The notes: generated from the sequence alone by a model not told the origin. A DNA stretch of 24,595 bases from JBGUXS01 sp045118155 (GCA_045118155.1 JBGUXS010000015.1:1-24595), one strand, 5' to 3'; shown: positions 7,567 through 15,647, numbered from the stretch's first letter. Program-made: numbers and translations.

Positions 7567-7584
7567 GTCAAAAGGGCTAGACGG
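7555..7584 (+). repeat. Left copy of 30-bp direct repeat bounding an AT-rich insert
   Basis: The 30 bases, from GGGTGTTTTTG to GGGCTAGACGG, are identical to 9500-9529. The interval between the copies holds AT-rich genes unlike the core. Confidence 0.85.
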
Positions 7585-7652
7585 CTTTTAAACGAGTGAG
7601 GAAGTTTTAGTGCCCCCAACGATGATTAACTGAAACATGTTTTAATCTTTAA

Positions 7653-8042
7653 GGGGAATATCAAACTCGTTCTTTTTTTTTACCCTTTCAAAAAAACATT
7701 TTTGATGTATCATACTGCAGTAATACATTGCATCATATGCAAAACAGGGAAGCATTGATTTCTATTTTGAAAAGTATGTACAGAGTTTCTAAAAAAATGA
7801 TTCTATTAGAAATTGAAGATCCCAAAACCACAGGAGGATTCCCCGTATTCCTTAATAAATACCTATACACAGGATTTTTAAAGGATGTCGGTGGGGCATA
7901 TATGACTATTACAGAACTTGAAAGTTTTATCAAAACAGTGTTTAAAGATGTTGCAGATATAGAATTTTTAAAATTTAGAAATATAATTGGATGTTATATG
8001 ATTGCAAAAATTGTAAAGAAGAAAGAGTTTAACCATGTCTAA
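7653..8042 (+). pseudogene. 5'-truncated class I SAM-dependent methyltransferase
   Basis: The reading frame is open from just after a TAA at 7650-7652, without a convincing start. It then gives LPFQKNIFDVSYCSNTLHHM, which matches the motif-IV region of class I methyltransferases. The later RVSKKMILLEIEDP fits the following strand. The N-terminal SAM-binding Rossmann motif (GxGxG) is absent, so about half of the domain is missing. A TTG at 7728 or ATG at 7737 could start a peptide of about 100 aa, but it would not be an active enzyme. The last 8 bases overlap the CYTH gene, so the two were probably an operon before truncation. The gene is AT-rich compared with pgk and lpxI. Confidence 0.7.
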
Positions 8043-8913
8043 ACATATTGAAATAGAACAAAAATTTTTTTGTGATACCCATAAAAATTTAGAAAAGTTG
8101 TTTTTAGATAAAGGGTTTACTTTATGCCATCAAACAACGGAACAAGATGAATATTTTACAGATTTAAACAGTATTTTTATCCGAAATCGGACCTGTTTAA
8201 GATTAAGAACCGCAGATCAGAAACGCCTAGAACTTACCTTTAAAGGAAAATCTCTGGTGTGTTCTAGTTTTTATTCAAAAACAGAAAGTAACGTAGCTTT
8301 GAATATTTTAGAACATGAGGAAGTAGTGTCTTTATTGTTTTCACTAGGATATTATCCCTATTGTGTTGTATCAAAAAACAGGAAAACATACACTAAATCT
8401 TCTGGAACATTAACTTATAATATCATGTTAGATATTTTGCCAGAAATTGGTAGCTTTATTGAATTTGAATTACTAAGTCCCCCCGTAAAAACTCCGCAAA
8501 TCTTAGAAGATAAATTTAAGGAATTTTTGAATTTATTTAGTGAATTACCTTTACAACCAGCAGATCTTCCCTATCGAGACTTTATCGCCAGGCATTTATT
8601 TCAAAAAATATGTCCTTCACAGAAAATAAAAGCTCTTATCCTAAAGATAGATGAAAACACATTGACTTTTTCAAGGGCAGAAGCTTTATATCAGATTTTA
8701 AAAATAATTAAAGAGAAGGGAATACCATTATACGCTTTAGGAAGTGTTTCTGAATTAATCCCCCCGGACATATTTGATGAAATGATTTCCATAGAGGGAT
8801 ATCAAACATGGTTAAAAAATCAATATTTATTAGAATCTGAAGTTACCCTTTTATCAGATGAAAACACCCCAAATTTAATTTCAAAGATTTTAATTTTAAT
8901 AAACCACTTGTGA
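8035..8913 (+). CDS. CYTH-domain protein with an extra C-terminal domain
   Basis: The first ~175 of 292 residues form a CYTH domain, the triphosphate tunnel fold shared by class IV adenylate cyclases and thiamine triphosphatases. The signature ExExK is Glu6, Glu8 and Lys10. Tunnel residues follow in CLRLRT, LTFKGKS, and DILPEIGSFIEFE. The C-terminal ~115 residues are helical-looking and I do not recognise them. The fold handles triphosphates or nucleotides with metal; the substrate is not deducible. The start overlaps the methyltransferase remnant by 8 bases. The gene is AT-rich and lies between the 30-bp direct repeats, which suggests horizontal acquisition. A terminator follows. Confidence 0.85.
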   Translation: MSKHIEIEQKFFCDTHKNLEKLFLDKGFTLCHQTTEQDEYFTDLNSIFIRNRTCLRLRTADQKRLELTFKGKSLVCSSFYSKTESNVALNILEHEEVVSLLFSLGYYPYCVVSKNRKTYTKSSGTLTYNIMLDILPEIGSFIEFELLSPPVKTPQILEDKFKEFLNLFSELPLQPADLPYRDFIARHLFQKICPSQKIKALILKIDENTLTFSRAEALYQILKIIKEKGIPLYALGSVSELIPPDIFDEMISIEGYQTWLKNQYLLESEVTLLSDENTPNLISKILILINHL

Positions 8914-8934
8914 TGATTTTTGACGTCAAATGAA

Positions 8935-8968
8935 GGGCAGTGATACTTAATACCACTGCCCTTTTTTT
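8935..8968 (+). terminator. Intrinsic terminator after the CYTH gene
   Basis: GGGCAGTG and CACTGCCC form a stem with a short loop, followed by seven T. It separates the CYTH gene from the converging GreA-like remnant. Confidence 0.8.
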
Positions 8969-8972
8969 ACAC

Positions 8973-9341
8973 CTAGTATAAATGGGTATAAATTAGCTTC
9001 CTTGCCCTCTTTCCCTTGAAGAAGGGTTTTTCTACCTGGCGCTGATGGTCAAGTGCTTTAGGTGCCATACTCATTTTTTCAATGGCAAGGATTGTTGTTT
9101 TAAAAGTAGCAATAGGGATTGAAATAACTTTTGTTTTCCCAACCTTTGCCCCCATCAAGGGTGCGACCCGCGGTACATTATAAGCAAAAATCCCTTGGCT
9201 AAAATCCTCTGCCCCAACGGGAACTACGCCTAAAGTTCTTTCACTAACTTTCCCTGTTTTTACATTTTCTTCCCGAACGCGAACGGATGTGAATAAGATA
9301 ACTTGTTCTGGTTTTTCAGGGATAGAACCTATAGAACACAC
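8973..9341 (-). pseudogene. GreA/GreB-like C-terminal domain remnant
   Basis: The 122-aa frame resembles the FKBP-like C-terminal half of transcript-cleavage factors GreA and GreB: VILFTSVRVREENVKTGK, then LGVVPVGAEDFSQGIF, then PLMGAKVGKTKVI. The N-terminal coiled coil with the acidic tip needed for RNA cleavage is absent. The nearest start is a GTG without a ribosome site, and the frame stays open upstream to a TGA at 9393-9395 with no recognisable Gre sequence. After the match the C-terminus becomes a basic tail. I judge it a decaying fragment brought in with the insert. A free-standing RNA polymerase secondary-channel protein is less likely. Confidence 0.55.
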
Positions 9342-9357
9342 CGTAAATTGTGCGTTT

Positions 9358-9397
9358 CTTGAAGTTTCCTCCGCTATGCGGGAGCACTTACTTCAAG
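9358..9397. other. Stem-loop in the 9342-9499 gap
   Basis: CTTGAAGT (9358-9365) pairs with ACTTCAAG (9390-9397) around an inner CTCCGC/GCGGGAG-type stem. It could be a degraded terminator or an insertion scar. The rest of 9398-9499 shows no gene or clear motif. Confidence 0.4.
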
Positions 9398-9499
9398 TAG
9401 TAGTTATTGCGGAGATATTTCTTGCATAGATACCTATCTGGTGGCGCTAAAGTACCTAACAGCGCTAGTGTCAGAGCGAGGGATGATATATAGAACAAA

Positions 9500-9529
9500 G
9501 GGTGTTTTTGTGTCAAAAGGGCTAGACGG
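9500..9529 (+). repeat. Right copy of 30-bp direct repeat bounding the insert
   Basis: Identical over 30 bases to 7555-7584. It is followed directly by the probable lpxI promoter, so before the insertion pgk and lpxI would have been close neighbours. Confidence 0.85.
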
Positions 9530-9551
9530 GGGGGTAAAAATGTGCTAGGAT
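9522..9551 (+). promoter_or_regulatory. Weak candidate promoter of the lpxI operon
   Basis: CTAGAC (9522-9527), 18 bases, TAGGAT (9546-9551). The -35-like element lies inside the right direct repeat. Both elements are poor matches. Confidence 0.3.
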
Positions 9552-9569
9552 GCCGAAAAAGGAGTTGTT

Positions 9570-10385
9570 ATGCGCACACTTGGAATCATTGCCGGCCGTG
9601 GGGTGTTGCCACAAGAGTTAATTCGTGCTTGTCAAGAACAAGGGCGTCCCTATTGCGTGGTGGCTATCAAAGGGCATGCGGATGCGGCTTGTGTTCAAGA
9701 TAAAACAAAGGCATATTGGTGCCGATTGGGGGCCGCCGGAAGGGTGTTAAAGATTTTTAAAAAACACCATGTGCAAGATGTGGTTATGATTGGGGGAATT
9801 CGGCGCCCATCGTTGTGGGAATTATGGCCGGATTGGTTGGCTTTGAAAACACTGTGGCGTATTAGAAAGGTATGTTTTGGGGATAACGGCTTGCTGTCGT
9901 GGTTGGCGGGGGAAGTGGAACATTTGGGCTTTCGCTTGGTGGGGGTACATCAAGTTTTACCTAAATTACTTTTCCCCAAAGGGGTGTTGGGGTCGGTTAA
10001 CCCCACGGTCTTAGAAAAACGAGATATTGCTTATGGTACGCGAATTGCTAAGGTGTTAGGGCAAGCGGATGTTGGCCAAAGTGTGATGATTCAGCAAGGT
10101 TTGGTCTTGGCCGTGGAAGGGATAGAAGGCACCGATGCCCTGATTCGGCGTACAGGGGCTTTAAAGCGCAAAGGTCCATCGGGGGTTCTGGTTAAAATGG
10201 CAAAACCGGGGCAGGACAAGCGTTTGGATTTACCGACCATTGGCCCAAATACAATTAAAATGCTGGCAGAATGTGGCTTTAAAGGGGTGGCTGCGGAAGC
10301 TGGTCAAACCTTGTTAGTCCAAGCCGAACAAACAATTGCTTTGGCGGATAAATTTAAAATTTTTATCATGGGGGTGGACGCATGA
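9570..10385 (+). CDS. lpxI: UDP-2,3-diacylglucosamine pyrophosphatase LpxI
   Basis: LpxI hydrolyses UDP-2,3-diacylglucosamine to lipid X and UMP in lipid A synthesis, replacing the unrelated LpxH in alphaproteobacteria. The 271-aa length is normal. The N-terminus has the Rossmann-like MRTLGIIAGRGVLPQEL. The conserved C-terminal DUF1009 core includes QGLVLAVEGIEGTDALI and KMAKPGQDKRLDLPTIGPNT. It is followed directly by lpxB, whose product uses lipid X, with a 4-base ATGA overlap. AAAGGAG precedes the ATG. Confidence 0.95.
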   Translation: MRTLGIIAGRGVLPQELIRACQEQGRPYCVVAIKGHADAACVQDKTKAYWCRLGAAGRVLKIFKKHHVQDVVMIGGIRRPSLWELWPDWLALKTLWRIRKVCFGDNGLLSWLAGEVEHLGFRLVGVHQVLPKLLFPKGVLGSVNPTVLEKRDIAYGTRIAKVLGQADVGQSVMIQQGLVLAVEGIEGTDALIRRTGALKRKGPSGVLVKMAKPGQDKRLDLPTIGPNTIKMLAECGFKGVAAEAGQTLLVQAEQTIALADKFKIFIMGVDA

Positions 10386-11518
10386 CAAAGATTTATTTAG
10401 TGGCTGGGGAACCCTCTGGTGATGTGCTAGGGGCAAAATTGATTGAATCTTTGAAAAGGGCTTTTCCGGATGTTCAATTGTTTGGGATTGGGGGGGAATC
10501 CATGGCGGGACAGGGGTTCCACAGTTTGTTTGATATTAAGCCCCTTTCGGTGATGGGGTTGATGGAGGTTGTGCCGTCTATCCCCAAAGTTTTAAATTGC
10601 TTAAATCAAGTGGTGGCGGATATTATTGAGGTACAACCCGATATTGTCATGACCATAGACAGTTATAGCTTTTCTATTCGGGTACATAAGAAGTTAAAGG
10701 CCCTAAAAGTGCCTTTCAAACATGTGCATGTGGTGGCCCCGCAAGTATGGGCATGGAAGGCGGGACGGGTCAAAGATGTGGCAAAATTTATAGATCACTT
10801 GTTTTGTTTGTTGCCGTATGAAAAAAAGTATTTTGAAGGCCTTGTGCCGTGTACATATGTGGGGCATCCCATTATAGAAAATGGTTTTTATCTGTGGCAT
10901 AAATCAGATTGTCGCAAGATGTTAGGGATTGCCCAAGAAACCACGGTGTTGACGATGTTGCCAGGGTCTCGGCGCAGTGAAGTAAAGTATTTGCTGCCTT
11001 TGTTTAAACAGGCCGTTAGTCAGTTTGTGGTGGGGCGCCCCAATGTTTTTGTGTTAGTGCCAACGGTACAAACGGTGGCGGAAACGGTGAAAGAATCCTT
11101 GAAAGATTGGTCTGTTCCGCATATGATTTTGGAAGGTCAAGATCGTCGGTATCAAGGGTTTGTGGCCTCTGATATGGCATTGGCGGCTTCTGGTACGGTC
11201 AGTTTAGAATTAGCCATGGCGGGGGTGCCGCACGTGATTGCGTATCGGGTGAATCGTCTAACGGCGTGGATGGCAAAACGGTGGTTGAAGATAAAATATG
11301 TGAATTTAATTAATTTGATTTCGGATAAAGAAGTAATACCGGAATTATTGCAAGAAAAATGTTCTGTACGGGAACTTGTTTTTGCCTTACAACAATTAAC
11401 TTTTTCCCCGCACCAAGAAACAAAGTGGGCCTTAAAGCAACTAGGGTTTGAACAAGAATATACGCCGACTCAGCGGATCGCGTTGACCGTTAAGGAGATT
11501 TTGAAAAATGGCCGATAG
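10382..11518 (+). CDS. lpxB: Lipid-A-disaccharide synthase
   Basis: LpxB is a peripheral membrane GT19 glycosyltransferase that joins UDP-2,3-diacylglucosamine to lipid X to form the lipid A disaccharide. The 378-aa protein begins with MTKIYLVAGEPSGDVLGAKL. It contains FKHVHVVAPQVWAWKAGR, the middle signature LPGSRRSEV, and the donor-binding region ASGTVSLELAMAGVPHVIAYR. It overlaps lpxI by 4 bases and the GST gene by 11, so translation is probably coupled. Confidence 0.96.
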   Translation: MTKIYLVAGEPSGDVLGAKLIESLKRAFPDVQLFGIGGESMAGQGFHSLFDIKPLSVMGLMEVVPSIPKVLNCLNQVVADIIEVQPDIVMTIDSYSFSIRVHKKLKALKVPFKHVHVVAPQVWAWKAGRVKDVAKFIDHLFCLLPYEKKYFEGLVPCTYVGHPIIENGFYLWHKSDCRKMLGIAQETTVLTMLPGSRRSEVKYLLPLFKQAVSQFVVGRPNVFVLVPTVQTVAETVKESLKDWSVPHMILEGQDRRYQGFVASDMALAASGTVSLELAMAGVPHVIAYRVNRLTAWMAKRWLKIKYVNLINLISDKEVIPELLQEKCSVRELVFALQQLTFSPHQETKWALKQLGFEQEYTPTQRIALTVKEILKNGR

Positions 11519-12182
11519 AACCGTTTTATATCAATATCCCTTATGCCCGTATTGCCGGACAGTGCGCTTAGCCTTGTTTGAAAAAGGGGTATCCTATTCT
11601 ATGGTGTTTATGGCCCCCGATACGCAAAATGCGGCTTTTTTAAAAATTAATCCGACGGGGGTTTTGCCGACGTTAGTGGAAGTTGATGGCTATGTTCTGT
11701 CGGATTCTGGGGCGATTTTAGATTATTTAAATGAATTGAAACCCTATCCAGATTTGTTAGGGGAAACCCCGCGGGGACGGGCGGAAGTCAGACGCTTGAT
11801 TGGGTGGTTTGATCGGGTATTTTATCAGGAAGTATATCGTCCCTTATTTTTGGAAAAAGTGGTAAAATTACTGCGACACCAAGAACCGGATGCGAAGAAT
11901 TTGCGGGCAGGGCGGATGAATTTAAACAGGCACCTTGCGTACATAGATTGGCTAGCTAGCCGAAAAAATTACTTGGCGGGGCGGTATTTATCGTATGCGG
12001 ATTTATCGGCGGCGGCGCATCTATCGGTGTTGGACTATTTAGGGGAAATTGCCTGGACCTCTTATCCAGAAGCGGCTGCATGGTATTTGAAAATAAAATC
12101 TAGACCATCGTTTGAAAGTGTGCTAAAAGATAGATTGACGGGAATTCCACCGGCATCTGGTTATGCCGATTTGGATTTTTAG
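11508..12182 (+). CDS. Glutathione S-transferase family protein
   Basis: The 224-aa protein has an N-terminal thioredoxin-fold domain with a CPYC motif (LYQYPLCPYCRTVR) and the cis-proline region GVLPTLVEVDG followed by LSDSGAILDYL, the glutathione-binding pattern. An all-helical C-terminal domain follows (about 85-215). The CxxC resembles glutaredoxin-like or SspA-like members rather than classical Tyr or Ser GSTs. Its position in a lipid A operon, overlapping lpxB, implies co-expression, but no direct role in lipid A synthesis is known to me. Confidence 0.88.
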   Translation: MADRTVLYQYPLCPYCRTVRLALFEKGVSYSMVFMAPDTQNAAFLKINPTGVLPTLVEVDGYVLSDSGAILDYLNELKPYPDLLGETPRGRAEVRRLIGWFDRVFYQEVYRPLFLEKVVKLLRHQEPDAKNLRAGRMNLNRHLAYIDWLASRKNYLAGRYLSYADLSAAAHLSVLDYLGEIAWTSYPEAAAWYLKIKSRPSFESVLKDRLTGIPPASGYADLDF

Positions 12183-12189
12183 GGGGAAA

Positions 12190-12588
12190 ATGAAAACAAA
12201 GATTTTCTGGTTAGGTTTATTTTTACTAGGGGCCTGTACGGGGGGGCAGCATATCTTTTATTGGGATCGGCCAGAAACGGGGAGTATTTGGTTTGCCAAA
12301 GATCATGCCGAATGTATTCACCGGGCGGATTATTGGCCGTATGTATGGAAATGGCCGTGGGAATGGTCGTTGACCGAACGCCGGAAGTATAACCTAAGAT
12401 TTGATAATGATGCCGGCAACGGTATTTGGGCGCAATATGTGGGCATTCCTGGGACGCAACCGGTGTATGTGAATGCCCTGTATGGGGATTGGTCGGTATC
12501 GGCGGATAAGTACCGCGAATGTATGTTGGATCGGGGGTATAAAGAAGTGTATCCGTCGGTGCAAAATAGACAGGTTTTCCCTGAATGA
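12190..12588 (+). CDS. Small lipoprotein, unknown function
   Basis: The protein starts MKTKIFWLGLFLLGAC, a signal peptide ending in an LGAC lipobox, so mature protein would be lipidated at Cys16. The 132-aa protein is rich in Trp and Tyr and ends in a conserved-looking segment (YRECMLDRGYKEV) found in several small envelope lipoproteins of unknown role. A longer frame could start at 12163, but AGGGGGA (12181-12187) just before the ATG at 12190 supports the shorter form, and only that form puts the signal at the N-terminus. Its stop overlaps the first possible start of the glycosyltransferase gene. The envelope role is inference from the signal and operon. Confidence 0.8.
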   Translation: MKTKIFWLGLFLLGACTGGQHIFYWDRPETGSIWFAKDHAECIHRADYWPYVWKWPWEWSLTERRKYNLRFDNDAGNGIWAQYVGIPGTQPVYVNALYGDWSVSADKYRECMLDRGYKEVYPSVQNRQVFPE

Positions 12589-12599
12589 AAGAAGGTATC

Positions 12600-13739
12600 A
12601 TGACAAAACAAGTGATTATGCAAGTGCTCCCTGAACTAGATATGGGCGGGGTAGAACGGGGAACAATTGAAATTGCAACGGCCCTAAAAAAAGCCGGTAT
12701 AGAAAATATCGTGGTATCGGCGGGGGGCAAATTGACGGCAAATTTAGCGCGCTTAAAAGTGCCCCACATCACGTTGCCGGTGCAAACGAAAAATCCGTTT
12801 AAGATACTTATCAATGCCTTTAAACTGAAAAAGATTATTCGCCAATATCATGTGGAATTAATGCACGTCAGATCGCGGGCGCCGGCTTTTAGTGTGGCGT
12901 TGGCTAGCCGTATGACGGGGGTGCCCTTTATCACGACTTTTCATGGGGTGTATGGACATCAAAACGCCTTTAAACGTTGGTATAACAGCATCATGACTAA
13001 GGGGAAATTGGTCATTACCGTGTCCGATTATGTGCGCCAGCATGTGATGAAAACCTATCATATTCCAGAAAGTAAAATTCGCCTAATTCATCGCGGGGCA
13101 GATACGGATTATTTTGAAGTGGGTTCCGTGAAAGTGCATCAAATAGAAGACTTTATCAAACAATATGGGATTGACTTAAACGGACCGATTGTGACCTTGG
13201 TAGGGCGCCTCACACGGTGGAAAGGGCAACTTGTGTTGTTAGAGGCGTTGCGTCAGTTAAAAGGGCCTATCACGTGTTTATTGGTGGGATCTGCCCAAGG
13301 GCGGGATAAGTATGTGGCAGAAATTAAAGAAGCCATGAAAAAACTGCCCGAAGATATAGGGGTTTATATCATTACGAACAGCCCCGATATGCCCACCGTC
13401 TATGCCCTGTCCAATGTGGTGATTAATGCGTCGTTGGACCCCGAAGCGTTTGGACGTGTGATCCCCGAAGCGCAAAGTATGGGGTGCCTTGTGATTGGCA
13501 CAGCGCATGGTGGCGCGGCCGAAACCATAGCAGATGGGGAAACGGGCTTTTTAGTGCCCCCAGGGGATCCAAAAGCGCTGGCGGATAAAATCAAAGAAGT
13601 GTTGGCGTTGCCCAAAAAAGAAAAAGAAGAAATTCAAACCAAAGCGATTAAAAGTGTGCAAGAAAACTTTTCAACGAACATGATGTGTGCTAAAACGTTG
13701 GCGGTTTATAGGGAGGTCCTAGATGATCACGAAGCTTAA
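12600..13739 (+). CDS. GT4-family glycosyltransferase
   Basis: The 379-aa GT-B protein has an N-terminal acceptor domain with LPELDMGGVERG, the usual glycine-rich start of GT4 enzymes. The donor domain begins around VTLVGRLTRWKG. The EX7E motif sits in PEAFGRVIPEAQSMG, followed by the nucleotide-sugar region ETGFLVPPGDP. GT4 enzymes are retaining transferases, often acting on LPS core or surface glycans. The substrate cannot be read here, but its place after lpxI and lpxB fits a role in LPS. I chose the ATG at 12600, which is preceded by AAGAAGG; an alternative in-frame ATG lies at 12585. Confidence 0.9.
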   Translation: MTKQVIMQVLPELDMGGVERGTIEIATALKKAGIENIVVSAGGKLTANLARLKVPHITLPVQTKNPFKILINAFKLKKIIRQYHVELMHVRSRAPAFSVALASRMTGVPFITTFHGVYGHQNAFKRWYNSIMTKGKLVITVSDYVRQHVMKTYHIPESKIRLIHRGADTDYFEVGSVKVHQIEDFIKQYGIDLNGPIVTLVGRLTRWKGQLVLLEALRQLKGPITCLLVGSAQGRDKYVAEIKEAMKKLPEDIGVYIITNSPDMPTVYALSNVVINASLDPEAFGRVIPEAQSMGCLVIGTAHGGAAETIADGETGFLVPPGDPKALADKIKEVLALPKKEKEEIQTKAIKSVQENFSTNMMCAKTLAVYREVLDDHEA

Positions 13740-14124
13740 AAATGCCCTTGCAAAACGCAAAAATGGGGCGGGAAAACCCAAAAAAGAAAAAAAAGTAAAG
13801 GTGCCCAAAGCCACGCAAATTGCGTGCTATTTGGAACAAAAATCTATCGTGGATATTTTGTTAAAAGCAACCAGTTTAAAGGCGACTTTTTTTACCAATT
13901 TTATGGGGGGGGTTGCCCGCGGGATTGGGTTTACGATTGGGGCATCCTTGATTTTGGTGGTGTTGTTTAGGTTACTTGTGATGATTACCAAGCTGAATAT
14001 TCCCTATATTCAAGACGTCGTGCAAGATATGGTGAATGTGATTGCCACATCGCCGGCGGTGGAAAAGATTATCGCGCAAGAACAACAACGCACCCCCGCG
14101 CCAGAAGAAACCACCACAGATTAG
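13723..14124 (+). CDS. DUF5665-type membrane protein
   Basis: The 133-aa protein has a strongly basic N-terminus (about 1-28), a conserved-looking segment NFMGGVARGIGFTIGASL, one transmembrane helix (about 70-90) and an acidic Thr/Glu tail. The GGxxRGIGF pattern before the helix is typical of the DUF5665 family, whose function is unknown. It overlaps the glycosyltransferase gene by 17 bases and is the last gene of the envelope operon. Confidence 0.75.
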   Translation: MITKLKNALAKRKNGAGKPKKEKKVKVPKATQIACYLEQKSIVDILLKATSLKATFFTNFMGGVARGIGFTIGASLILVVLFRLLVMITKLNIPYIQDVVQDMVNVIATSPAVEKIIAQEQQRTPAPEETTTD

Positions 14125-14177
14125 AAAATTAAAAAGGGGCATTGTTTTTTCCCGCCCCCCTTGGCGGGGGAAAGGTC

Positions 14178-14207
14178 ACCCCTCGGTTTCGTCAGAAACC
14201 GTCAAGG
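14178..14207 (-). repeat. Variable-stem hairpin repeat (family R, copy R8, degenerate outer stem)
   Basis: Read on the minus strand: CCT, TGA, inner stem CGGTTTC/GAAACCG with loop TGAC, then AGGGGTGAC. The outer stem is reduced to about 3 pairs. A GC-rich CCCGCC/GGCGGG palindrome lies nearby at 14150-14170, without a convincing T-run. Confidence 0.65.
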
Positions 14208-14372
14208 CAATGAAATAAAAAAGAACCTAAAATGGTTGTTTTTTATGAAATTGGCGAAGTTTTCTTGTGCGAGCAAGGAAGTGTAAACGCCCCGCGGTGA
14301 GCCATAGAAAACGAGTGACCGTAGCAAGTTAATGAGGGCAAGTACCACGCTGCCCGAATTTACAAAGCCAGA
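14208..14372. other. Non-coding stretch with no identified function
   Basis: No credible gene is seen. A frame on the minus strand (14202-14441) runs through flanking repeat units and lacks a ribosome site, so I do not call it. A small AACC/GGTT hairpin with a T-run near 14224-14245 could be a weak terminator for the DUF5665 operon. The remainder lacks obvious palindromes. Confidence 0.4.
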
Positions 14373-14422
14373 CCCTCGTGGCACATTTAAGTGCCACGCC
14401 CCCACATCAAGGGAACTTCCGG
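14373..14422 (-). repeat. Variable-stem hairpin repeat (family R, copy R9)
   Basis: Read on the minus strand: CCGGAAG, TTCCCT, an enlarged bulge TGATGTGGGGG, a perfect inner stem CGTGGCAC/GTGCCACG with loop TTAAAT, then AGGG. The inner stem is unrelated in sequence to its neighbours. Confidence 0.75.
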
Positions 14423-14439
14423 TAAAAAAACAAAATGTC

Positions 14440-14485
14440 ATCCCTCCTTGGGCGAAACGCCCAAGGTCAAGGGAACTTCCGGTTA
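14440..14485 (-). repeat. Variable-stem hairpin repeat (family R, copy R10)
   Basis: Read on the minus strand: TAACCGGAAG, TTCCCT, TGA, CCTTGGGC/GCCCAAGG with loop GTTTC, AGGGAT, GAC. It ends 2 bases before the terminal coordinate of the HNH gene and is inverted relative to R11 at the other end of the cassette. Confidence 0.85.
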
Positions 14486-14486
14486 A

Positions 14487-15647
14487 CTATTTATTCCCCT
14501 TGGCGCGATTATGGGTTTTGCATAACATTTGACAATTGGAAATGTCTGTTGAACCCCCTTTACTCCAAGCGGTTACATGATCGGCATCCATTTCTTTTAT
14601 ATCCCAAATTCTTGTTTTATTATTATCATGTCCCAAGGCACATAACGGGCAATTGGAAACCCCTTTTTCTTTAGCTTCTTTTGTTTGGCGGGTATAAATT
14701 GTCTTTTTGACATGTTCATCAAACACCCGAATTTCCAACAATTTAATATCTTCACATCCCCCTAGGATATATTCAAAGATGCCTTTTTTATTTCTGACAA
14801 ATTCATCTTCATAAAGGGAGGCTACCTTTTCATTCACTTGTTTTATATCATAAGGTTTTTTGTGATAGGTTTCGTATAATGTTCCCCAATCAACAGACTT
14901 CATTTCGGGATATACATCATTAAACAAACCATTAACCCAATCAATGACCGAATTAAAATATGTTTTTAATTCGGTAATATTTGTATCATGCCGGTGCATT
15001 TGCATATAACCATCAATATTCCCTTTGCTGACCCATTTTAGGGCGCATTCAAGATAGTCTTGACGATTTACGGCCCCCGAAATATAAGACCGCCATTTAT
15101 TGATATTTGCATTTTGGGAATTTGAAAATTCTTCTTTGGCTAATGTCACAAAAGGTCCCGAATTGGCGGCATTTAATATTTCTTGGGAATTGAGGGGGAT
15201 GCCCGCAATATTAACGGTTTTAAACCATTTAGTGATTTCACTTTCCTCACCTTCGCACACATAAATAAGTAATTTTGTGTTAGTAATTTTTTCTTGCTTG
15301 TCTTTGGGTAGGCCCCTGAAATATTGTTCCATCCCCTCTTGTTTTATCGCAAATCTGTCGGTAATAAAGCGCCCCAAACTGGTGATACGTTGTTGTCCGT
15401 CCAAGACTTCCAATTGCCCATCTTCCCTGCGATTGAAATAAATCAAGCCAATGGGGTATCCCTTTAAGACCGAATCAACAACCGCCACATCTTTTTTCCC
15501 GTCGGCATAAATATAGTTTCGTTGATATTCGGGTTGAATAGTTAATTTACCATTCATCCCAAACAGGCCTTTTCCCTCTAGTGTACTGTATACAAACCCT
15601 GCGCAAATATCTTTAACAGTCCATTCAGTATGTAATTCGGTTTTCAT
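14487..15647 (-). CDS. DUF262 and HNH-nuclease protein, putative restriction partner
   Basis: The 386-aa protein has an N-terminal DUF262 (ParB/Srx-like) domain: IQPEYQRNYIY (37-47) followed by the signature DGQQR (83-87). DUF262 is found in GmrS/D-type enzymes, where it binds or hydrolyses nucleotides. The C-terminus is an HNH nuclease: CPLC (about 333-336), DADHVTAWSKGGSTD with the catalytic His about 357, and a distal CxxxC/H-N pair (CQMLCKTHNRAK). The gene lies 61 bases downstream of an EcoRI-family methyltransferase on the same strand, with AAAGGAGGAAAAC before its ATG. I infer a cognate endonuclease of an RM system; GmrSD-like type IV activity is the alternative. Confidence 0.85.
   Translation of the reverse strand: MKTELHTEWTVKDICAGFVYSTLEGKGLFGMNGKLTIQPEYQRNYIYADGKKDVAVVDSVLKGYPIGLIYFNRREDGQLEVLDGQQRITSLGRFITDRFAIKQEGMEQYFRGLPKDKQEKITNTKLLIYVCEGEESEITKWFKTVNIAGIPLNSQEILNAANSGPFVTLAKEEFSNSQNANINKWRSYISGAVNRQDYLECALKWVSKGNIDGYMQMHRHDTNITELKTYFNSVIDWVNGLFNDVYPEMKSVDWGTLYETYHKKPYDIKQVNEKVASLYEDEFVRNKKGIFEYILGGCEDIKLLEIRVFDEHVKKTIYTRQTKEAKEKGVSNCPLCALGHDNNKTRIWDIKEMDADHVTAWSKGGSTDISNCQMLCKTHNRAKGNK

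Noticed and set aside
14150..14170. Terminator for the envelope operon at CCCGCC/GGCGGG
   Set aside because: The stem is strong, but the T-run precedes it on the plus strand and none follows on either strand.
14202..14441. 79-codon minus-strand frame downstream of the HNH gene
   Set aside because: Its start lies within hairpin repeats R9 and R10, there is no ribosome site, and it ends in low-complexity Phe-rich sequence.
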